This document shows, one piece after another, positions 58,327-64,000 of a stretch of DNA of 64,000 nt. Location of the stretch: NCBI RefSeq assembly GCF_900128595.1, contig NZ_LT635893.1, positions 1-64,000 on the forward strand, in the 5' to 3' direction. The stretch is from Buchnera aphidicola (Cinara pseudotaxifoliae) (GTDB taxonomy: Bacteria > Pseudomonadota > Gammaproteobacteria > Enterobacterales > Enterobacteriaceae). The notes beneath the pieces are model-generated. The model was not told the DNA's origin. It made no database searches and saw only the letters and a program-made list of their open reading frames with translations. A program made the position numbers and the translations under genes. The stretch's first letter is position 1; every line of letters starts with the position of its first letter.

Positions 58327-58728
58327 ATGAAATTATATAGTTATATTCAATCCAATTTAAACGACAACATACTTTATGGAACAATAAATTATTTTCATTA
58401 CATAAACAAAGTTAGTAAATTATGTATGTTTTTGTTCCTGTTTTTTTTAGGTGTTTTTTTATTAAAAAAAATTAAATTATTTTATTTTACAAATACTTAT
58501 AGTAATAATATGTATATAACTAATAGAATTTATTTAAGTCCTTCTCAGTATTTTTGTATATTACATGTTGAAAAAATTAGATTTTTATTAAGTATTACGG
58601 CTAATTCTATTCGTGTTATACAGACATTGCCGGTTAGTAAAGAAATTGCTGTAAAAAAAAATAAACCTTGTTCATGGTATACTATGTTGGTATATGTATT
58701 AAAATCAATATTTTTTTGGTTTAGATGA
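58327..58728 (+). CDS. fliO: Flagellar biosynthesis protein FliO
   Basis: Small membrane protein that helps FliP assemble into the export gate. 133 residues (E. coli 121). One transmembrane helix near residues 32-48 ('[17 protein letters not shown]') followed by a small cytoplasmic domain in which '[22 protein letters not shown]' and '[12 protein letters not shown]' match the FliO pattern 'ASLGARERVVVVDVEDARLVL' and 'TAGQINLLHKLP'. Placement between fliN and fliP agrees. Confidence 0.85.
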   Translation: MKLYSYIQSNLNDNILYGTINYFHYINKVSKLCMFLFLFFLGVFLLKKIKLFYFTNTYSNNMYITNRIYLSPSQYFCILHVEKIRFLLSITANSIRVIQTLPVSKEIAVKKNKPCSWYTMLVYVLKSIFFWFR

Positions 58729-58735
58729 GGTAATT

Positions 58736-59470
58736 ATGTTATATAAAAATATAGTTTCTTTTTTATCTATTGCCCCATTTTTTATGACTAAGGGTATTTT
58801 AAATAATACAACAAATAATATAATTAATTCTGGAGTTGATGTATTGAATTTATCTCTTCAGTCATCTATGATATTGACATTACTAAGTTTTATTCCAGCA
58901 TGTTTGCTAATGATGACTTGTTTTACACGGATTATTCTTGTTTTTAGTTTCTTAAGAACTGCTTTAGGAACTCCGTATTCTCCTCCAAATCAAGTATTAA
59001 TTGGACTATCTTTGTTTTTAACTTTTTTTATAATGTCTCCTGTGCTAGATAAAATATACAATAAAGCCATTATACCCTTTTATAAAAACGAGATTAATAT
59101 CAGTATAGCACTAACTAATGCAATAAAACCTTTACGACATTTTATGACACAACAAACCAGAAAATCCGATATTTCTGCTTTTTTACGTTTAGCTAAAATC
59201 TCGCAGATAAAAAGTGTAGAAAATATTCCTATACAAGTTCTATTACCGGCTTTTGTTATTAGTGAGTTAAAAACTGCTTTTCTGATTGGTTTTACGATTT
59301 TTCTGCCTTTTGCAATTGTTGATCTAGTTGTTGCTAGTATTTTAATGTCTTTAGGTATGATGATGGTTCCGCCATCTACAATTTCCTTGCCATTGAAATT
59401 AATATTGTTTGTTTTATCAGATGGTTGGAAATTATTAATTATTTCACTTTCAAAAAGTTTTTTTATTTAA
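58736..59470 (+). CDS. fliP: Flagellar type III export gate protein FliP
   Basis: Core of the FliP5-Q4-R1 export channel in the inner membrane. 244 residues (E. coli 245). Seen: '[36 protein letters not shown]', '[21 protein letters not shown]', and the family signature '[18 protein letters not shown]' near residue 170, then '[35 protein letters not shown]'. The start overlaps nothing and lies 7 bases after fliO with a GAGGTAA ribosome site. Confidence 0.97.
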   Translation: MLYKNIVSFLSIAPFFMTKGILNNTTNNIINSGVDVLNLSLQSSMILTLLSFIPACLLMMTCFTRIILVFSFLRTALGTPYSPPNQVLIGLSLFLTFFIMSPVLDKIYNKAIIPFYKNEINISIALTNAIKPLRHFMTQQTRKSDISAFLRLAKISQIKSVENIPIQVLLPAFVISELKTAFLIGFTIFLPFAIVDLVVASILMSLGMMMVPPSTISLPLKLILFVLSDGWKLLIISLSKSFFI

Positions 59471-59508
59471 AAATTTTTTCTTTTTTTTTTATTTCTACGG
59501 ATGTCATT

Positions 59509-59775
59509 ATGGATCAAGAATTTTTAAGTACCTTGTTTCAAGATTCTATTAAATTTGCGATATTATTATCTGCTCCATGTTTATTATCTGCTTTATTTAG
59601 CGGTATATTAATTAATATTTTTCAAGCATCTGTACAAATAAATGAACAAACTTTATCATTTATACCTAAAATAATTTCAGTTTTTTTTTCTTGCATATTA
59701 TTTGGTCCTTGGATGTTGCAACTCACCTTAACATATATAAAAAATATTTTTCACATAATATCAGTTATTAATTAA
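59509..59775 (+). CDS. fliQ: Flagellar type III export gate protein FliQ
   Basis: Two-helix membrane protein of the export gate. The start is placed at the ATG of 'MDQEFLSTLFQDSIKFAILL', giving 88 residues (E. coli 89); the frame extends 28 codons upstream into the fliP end without homology. Seen: 'APCLLSALFSGILINIFQASVQINEQTLSFIPKI', the conserved inter-helix hairpin of FliQ. Followed by fliR after 5 bases. Confidence 0.95.
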   Translation: MDQEFLSTLFQDSIKFAILLSAPCLLSALFSGILINIFQASVQINEQTLSFIPKIISVFFSCILFGPWMLQLTLTYIKNIFHIISVIN

Positions 59776-59780
59776 TTATT

Positions 59781-60572
59781 ATGATAAATTATTTATTTAA
59801 TCAATATATTCCTTATACAAATAGTACAATTTTATTGATAATGATTCGTATTTTTTTTATACTTGCTTACTCTAAAATATTTCATTACACTAATATACGT
59901 TTATCTATAAAAATGTTATTGGTTTATTTAATAAGTTATCTATTAGAACCATTCGTTTCTAATAATAATATCAGTGACATATATCACATAGATTTTTTTA
60001 TAATCATGTGTAATCAAATATTGATAGGAATGATAATGGGGTGGTTGTTTCAGTGTGTATTTTCTTGTATAATTTTTATAGGAGAGATTATTAGTGCTCA
60101 AATTGGTTTGTCATTTTCTGTTTTTTTTGATTTTGGGCACCATATTTATTCTTTAGTTATTTCGCAATTATTGAGTATTTTTTTTTTGTTGTTGTTTTTT
60201 GCACATAATGGACATTTAAAATTTATTATTTTTATAATTAATAGTTTTAACGTACTTCCATTAAATGATATTTTTATATATCGAAATATTTTTTTATCTA
60301 TTATTAATTTTTCTAGTTTGATTTTTATAAATGGAGTATATTGTGTTTTACCAATTTTGTTTTTTTTTTTGATTTTATATATAGCGTGTATGCTATTAAA
60401 TAGAATTTTACCTAATGTATCATTATTTTCTTCTTTTTCAGTTATTATTTTTGTTGTTGGTTTAATTTTATTTAAATATTTTATTTTTCGATTTTATTGG
60501 ATTAGTACTATTTTAATAAAAAATTTTTTTCATTATTTAAAAATATATATTATAAAATTGTTATATCATTGA
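59781..60572 (+). CDS. fliR: Flagellar type III export gate protein FliR
   Basis: Single-copy subunit that plugs the FliPQ channel. 263 residues (E. coli 261) with about six hydrophobic helices. Conserved features include 'EIISAQIGLSFSVFFDFGH' (E..G..IG.Q.G...A... pattern near residue 115) and 'LLNRILPNVSLFSSFSVIIF' near residue 210. Last gene of the cluster; flhB and flhA are not nearby. Confidence 0.93.
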   Translation: MINYLFNQYIPYTNSTILLIMIRIFFILAYSKIFHYTNIRLSIKMLLVYLISYLLEPFVSNNNISDIYHIDFFIIMCNQILIGMIMGWLFQCVFSCIIFIGEIISAQIGLSFSVFFDFGHHIYSLVISQLLSIFFLLLFFAHNGHLKFIIFIINSFNVLPLNDIFIYRNIFLSIINFSSLIFINGVYCVLPILFFFLILYIACMLLNRILPNVSLFSSFSVIIFVVGLILFKYFIFRFYWISTILIKNFFHYLKIYIIKLLYH

Positions 60573-60687
60573 TAGTTTGTATTACAAATATATATTTGTA
60601 TTTTAAGTATCTTAATTATCATATATAAACTATTTTCATATACGTATATAAAGTAAATATGAAAATATTAATATAATATAATTTATT

Positions 60688-60708
60688 GGAGATCTGCAGT
60701 AGATCTCC
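60688..60708. terminator. Terminator hairpin between fliR and rpmG
   Basis: GGAGATCT (60688-60695) pairs perfectly with AGATCTCC (60701-60708) around a 5-base loop. It lies between the convergent fli cluster and the rpmBG pair. U-runs on both sides are moderate. Confidence 0.6.
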
Positions 60709-60752
60709 GGTAAATATGTGAAATTGTATTTATATTGTAAATATTTTAAATA

Positions 60753-60920
60753 TTAGTTTATTTTTTTTTCTTCATATAAAACATGTTTTCCATAAATTGG
60801 ATCATATTTTTTTAATTTTAATTTGTTTACAGTATTTCTTTTGTTTTTAGTTGTCGTATAATAATGTTTGCTTTTACTAGATGATACTAGTTTTATCATA
60901 ATTCTATTAGATTTAGCCAT
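60753..60920 (-). CDS. rpmG: 50S ribosomal protein L33
   Basis: Small ribosomal protein. The 55-codon frame starts '[20 protein letters not shown]', continues '[21 protein letters not shown]' and ends '[10 protein letters not shown]', matching E. coli L33 residue for residue in length (55). It lacks the zinc-binding cysteines, as does the E. coli form. It follows rpmB by 7 bases, the conserved rpmB-rpmG operon. Confidence 0.97.
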   Translation of the reverse strand: MAKSNRIMIKLVSSSKSKHYYTTTKNKRNTVNKLKLKKYDPIYGKHVLYEEKKIN

Positions 60921-60927
60921 TTTTTAC

Positions 60928-61149
60928 CTATGTAATATATTTTTTATATATTTCCTCAATTCCGAATTTATTTATCATTCTTAATCCTTTCGCAGATATT
61001 CGTATTTTTATCCTTTTTTTTTCTTCCGGTAACCAAAATTTATGGTATTGCATGTTAAGAGAAAACTTTCTTTTAGTTGCGTTCATTGCGTGAGAACGAT
61101 TTTGTCCTAACATAGATTTTTTTTTGGTAACTTGACATATTTTTGACAT
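60928..61149 (-). CDS. rpmB: 50S ribosomal protein L28
   Basis: Ribosomal large-subunit protein. 73 residues (E. coli 78, with a slightly longer C-terminus). '[27 protein letters not shown]' and '[18 protein letters not shown]' match the family. First gene of rpmB-rpmG on the minus strand. Confidence 0.97.
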   Translation of the reverse strand: MSKICQVTKKKSMLGQNRSHAMNATKRKFSLNMQYHKFWLPEEKKRIKIRISAKGLRMINKFGIEEIYKKYIT

Positions 61150-61244
61150 AATGGTTATTCCAAACGGTAATAATAATTATTATTATATATTTCGGTTAAT
61201 ATATAATTTAAAAAATAAAAGTTTTAAAATTTTTATGTATTTAT

Positions 61245-61790
61245 TTATTTTGATTTATTTTTTTTATGATATCTTGTAACTGAATTTTTGATTTCTTGAT
61301 AAGCAGATTCAATATTTTTCCATCCTTGAATTTGTACAGGCTTATTTTTTTCTAGATTTTTGTAGTTATTGAAAAAATGAATGATTTGTTTTTTTAATAA
61401 TTCTGATAATTGGCTAATATTATCAATTTTAATGTATTCTTGTGTGATTTTTTTATGTGGAACTGCTATGATTTTTGTATCAATTCCTTGTTCATCTTCC
61501 ATGTTTAACAATCCAATCGGTCGACATCGGATGATAGATTTTGGTTGTAGAGGATATGGTGTAGGAATTAAAATATCTAGTGGATCACCATCTAATGATA
61601 AAGTTTGATTTATGAATCCATAATTACATGGATAAAACATAGCAGTAGATATAAATCTATCTACATACAATATATTAAAAGATTTATGTAACTCATATTT
61701 TACAGGATTAGAGTAAGCAGGAATTTCTATAATTCCGTATATATCATGAGGAATATTTTTTCCAGCTGGAATTTGAGAAAAATTTTTCAT
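61245..61790 (-). CDS. ppa: Inorganic pyrophosphatase
   Basis: Hydrolyses pyrophosphate released by biosynthetic reactions; soluble family I enzyme. 181 residues (E. coli 176). Seen: 'VDRFISTAMFYPCNYGFINQTLSLDGDPLDILIPTPYPL' in parts near residues 43-80, containing the catalytic aspartates of the 'DGDPLD' signature, then 'MEDEQGIDTKIIAVP' with further metal-binding acids. Stand-alone gene, divergent from pmbA. Confidence 0.98.
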   Translation of the reverse strand: MKNFSQIPAGKNIPHDIYGIIEIPAYSNPVKYELHKSFNILYVDRFISTAMFYPCNYGFINQTLSLDGDPLDILIPTPYPLQPKSIIRCRPIGLLNMEDEQGIDTKIIAVPHKKITQEYIKIDNISQLSELLKKQIIHFFNNYKNLEKNKPVQIQGWKNIESAYQEIKNSVTRYHKKNKSK

Positions 61791-62072
61791 ATTTTTACCA
61801 TAACTATAAAGATAAATAATTATTTATATTAATAAAAAAAAAATTAACAGAGCAATACTGTTATATAGATTGATTTTTTTAAAGAAATATATTTAGAAAT
61901 TTTTAATGTAATCAATTTTATCAAAAAATATGATAACATGTATTGAATATTGTTAAGATTTTTATTGTTAAATTATTTTTTAAAAAGTATAGAGTATATT
62001 TTAATATTATAAAAATAATTGTAGTTATTATATTTATCATGTAATAACATATAAATCTTTATTAAGGATATA

Positions 62073-63425
62073 TTGATGTTATTTAGTTATAATTTACAAA
62101 AAGATTTAAAAGGCTTCACGCACAATATGCAGCGTGTTTTATCATATTTAAAAAAGAATTCTGTTTTCGGTATGGTTGAAATCAGAAAAATATATCGTAT
62201 CTCTATGTCTAGTAGATATGGTATTATAGATGATATTGAATTATCTAGTTGTGTAAATCATATAGTTACTATATACAATAATTATCGTCGATCTTCTGTT
62301 TTTTCTAATAATGTATCTATTTCAGAAATCTGTAGATCTATTGATAAGTCAATTGTTATGTCGAAATATATAGATGTTGATAAATATCTTAAGCTTCCGG
62401 ACATAAATTTATTATATAAGAACAATAAAACAATAAATATATTTTTTCCTAAATCATTTAGTTTAAAGGAAATTAAGAATTTAGTCAATATTGTCGATTT
62501 TTATACTTTAAATTTTGATTCTAAAGTTGTTAGTACTGAAGGATCTGTTTTTGAATGTTTTGTTGATTTAAAAATTTTAGGTAGTAGTTTTGATTGGATT
62601 GGAACACAAATGTCCACGTATTATTACCTATCTAGTTGTGCAGTCGCAAGTAATCAGGGTTATATGGAAAGAGATTATAGTTATACTGTTGCAAGAGATT
62701 TTAAAGATTTAGATGAACCAATGTTTGTTGGTAAAAGTAGTGCTCAAAAAAGTATTGCAAAATTAAATTCAAAAAAAATAGTAACACAAATTTCTCCTGT
62801 TATTATTAAATCAGATATTTCATATGAACTATTTATTGATTTGAAGCGTGCTATTAATGGATATGCAGTATTTAAAAAATCAACATTTTTATTAAATTGT
62901 ATAGATAAACAGATTTTTCCTGATTGGTTAAATATTTTTGAAAATCCCTTTTTAGATAAAGGTTTATCATCTAATTTATTTGATAATGAAGGTATAGCTA
63001 CTAAGTCTAGAAAAATTATTGATAATGGAGTTTTAAAAACATGGTTGTTAGATACTTATTCAGCTAGTCGATTGAATATATCTAGTACTGGACATGCTGG
63101 AGGGATATATAATTGGTTAATATCAACTAATAAAAAAGTTATTCAATCTTTTGATCAAATTCTAGATCTCATGTATACAGGATTTTTAGTAACAGAGTTA
63201 TTCGGGGATGGTGTAAATATAGTAACTGGAGATTACTCTAGAGGTGCTTGTGGTTTTTGGATAGATCATGGAAAAATAAAATATCCAGTACACGGTGTAA
63301 CCGTTTCTGGTAATTTATTAGACATGTGGAATAATATTATTTCATTGTCTAATGATATAAATGTAAATAACTCTATTCAGTGTGCATCAATATTAATTGA
63401 TAAAGTGCAAATTTCAGGTTATTAA
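62073..63425 (+). CDS. pmbA: Metalloprotease-family protein PmbA/TldE
   Basis: TldE half of the TldD/TldE protease complex, which processes small peptides (microcin B17 and CcdA in E. coli). 450 residues, equal to E. coli. Seen: 'EGSVFECFVDLKILGSSFDWIGTQMS' and 'YMERDYSYTVARDFKDL' mid-protein, 'LDKGLSSNLFDNEGIATKSRKIIDNGVLKTWLLDTYSA' pieces near residue 300, and the C-terminal 'GDYSRGACGFWIDHGKIKYPV'. tldD is not in this window. Confidence 0.95.
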   Translation: MMLFSYNLQKDLKGFTHNMQRVLSYLKKNSVFGMVEIRKIYRISMSSRYGIIDDIELSSCVNHIVTIYNNYRRSSVFSNNVSISEICRSIDKSIVMSKYIDVDKYLKLPDINLLYKNNKTINIFFPKSFSLKEIKNLVNIVDFYTLNFDSKVVSTEGSVFECFVDLKILGSSFDWIGTQMSTYYYLSSCAVASNQGYMERDYSYTVARDFKDLDEPMFVGKSSAQKSIAKLNSKKIVTQISPVIIKSDISYELFIDLKRAINGYAVFKKSTFLLNCIDKQIFPDWLNIFENPFLDKGLSSNLFDNEGIATKSRKIIDNGVLKTWLLDTYSASRLNISSTGHAGGIYNWLISTNKKVIQSFDQILDLMYTGFLVTELFGDGVNIVTGDYSRGACGFWIDHGKIKYPVHGVTVSGNLLDMWNNIISLSNDINVNNSIQCASILIDKVQISGY

Positions 63426-63446
63426 AAATAAATTTGTATATTTCAT

Positions 63447-63832
63447 GAAGTTGATTTATAAGCCGGGTTCTGTTGAAAACAGTCATTTATCTAGATTAAT
63501 AATTTCTTATTAATTCAAAGCAGTCTACCCGAAGTTACGTGTGGGTCACACTCTTCTACTTGACCTTGCTCCTGGTGGAAGTTTGCCGAGCCAAAATTGT
63601 TACCAATTTTGCGGTGCGCTTTTACCGCACCATTTCACCTGTACCTGTTTTAAATATTTTTGAATATTATAAAAATAAATATATATATTTTTATATTTGG
63701 TAGTTTTTTTTCTGTTGCACTAGTCGTAAGATCACTCTTCCCAGGTATTATCTGGCACCATACCCTTAGGAGCCCGGACTTTCCTCTATTTTAATTATGT
63801 AACTATAAAATAGCGACTGTTCAATCAACTTC
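63447..63832 (-). ncRNA. rnpB: RNase P RNA component
   Basis: Catalytic RNA for tRNA 5' maturation. On the minus strand it begins GAAGTTGATT at 63832 and ends AATCAACTTC at 63447, a perfect 10-bp P1 helix that extends through flanking CAT/ATG. The universally conserved GAGGAAAGTCCGGGCTCC block and the ACAGAACCCGGCTTATAA block near the 3' end are both present, as are the GGTAAGGGTG- and GTGCGGTAA-type segments. About 386 bases (E. coli 377). Its protein partner rnpA is at 7579-7950. Confidence 0.97.
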
Positions 63833-64000
63833 ATGTAATATTTTTTTTAATAATAGTATTATATAAAATATTTTTATTAAATCCACATATTTTTGCAGTA
63901 ATTTTTATCGCTGTACTTTTTTGCATGATTTTTTCTAGAATATGAAATATTTTAAATGCTTTTTTAGATATTATATTAGGTTTTATAGGATTTGATCCAT
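63831..64000 (-). CDS. rsmI: 16S rRNA 2'-O-methyltransferase RsmI, C-terminal end (partial)
   Basis: The frame enters from beyond the window end and stops at 63833-63831, showing 55 residues. Its end, 'STAIKITAKICGFNKNILYN', matches the C-terminus of RsmI (YraL), which methylates C1402 of 16S rRNA ('[21 protein letters not shown]' in E. coli). Other Buchnera have yraL beside rnpB. The stop codon TGA overlaps the first two bases of mature rnpB, so the rnpB promoter must lie inside this gene or the two are co-transcribed. Family assignment from a short tail only. Confidence 0.7.
   Translation of the reverse strand, partial: GSNPIKPNIISKKAFKIFHILEKIMQKSTAIKITAKICGFNKNILYNTIIKKNIT

Overview
The window is about 64 kb of very A+T-rich, densely coding, operon-structured chromosome with no insertion sequences, prophage, toxin-antitoxin genes or CRISPR arrays. 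Gene content, protein identities and order (mnmG; gyrB-dnaN-dnaA divergent from rpmH-rnpA-yidC-mnmE; groESL-efp; rpoBC operon behind a four-tRNA cluster; metF-arg; rpoD-dnaG-rpsU; fliE to fliR; ppa-pmbA-rnpB) are those of Buchnera aphidicola, the obligate aphid endosymbiont (Gammaproteobacteria). It differs from my recollection of the well-known pea-aphid strain layout: the atp operon is not between mnmG and gyrB, argE/argC are not beside argB, ptsH/ptsI are not beside crr, and fliK/fliL are missing. I therefore assign it to a further-reduced Buchnera lineage without naming the host aphid.

Layout. 1-7.4 kb: mnmG, then on the minus strand gyrB, dnaN and a badly eroded dnaA. 7.4-11.2 kb: rpmH, rnpA, a yidC reduced to its insertase core, mnmE, tRNA-Phe. 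11.4-21 kb: groESL with a sigma-32-type promoter, efp, dnaC, rsmD, ftsY, rpoH, metE. 21-33.5 kb (minus): thrU-tyrU-glyT-thrT type tRNAs, secE, nusG, rplKAJL, rpoB, rpoC. 34-39 kb: metF, argB, argG, argH. 39.7-46.5 kb: rpoD, dnaG, rpsU, tsaD, cca. 46.6-51.1 kb: crr-like gene, ligA, two tRNAs, gltX. 51.3-60.6 kb: fliE and the fliF-G-H-I-J-M-N-O-P-Q-R cluster. 60.7-64 kb: rpmG, rpmB, ppa, pmbA, rnpB and the 3' end of rsmI.

Functionally the window is informational machinery (transcription, translation, tRNA modification, chaperones, replication), amino-acid provisioning (methionine, terminal arginine steps) and a flagellar basal body/export apparatus, which in Buchnera is generally regarded as an export device rather than a motility organ.

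The most informative signals are stages of decay inside genes that look intact at first sight. DnaA has lost domain I (a stop-riddled remnant lies upstream in the same frame) and its arginine finger and sensor-2 arginine. YidC has lost its periplasmic P1 domain the same way. fliJ is split by an A9 tract that would read through as A10. ArgB keeps kinase residues but not the acetylglutamate-binding ones. The IIA-Glc homologue lacks both active-site histidines. Cca has lost its HD site, and FliM its C-terminal SpoA domain. I found no evidence of a previously undescribed system; the novelty is in these partial-gene states.
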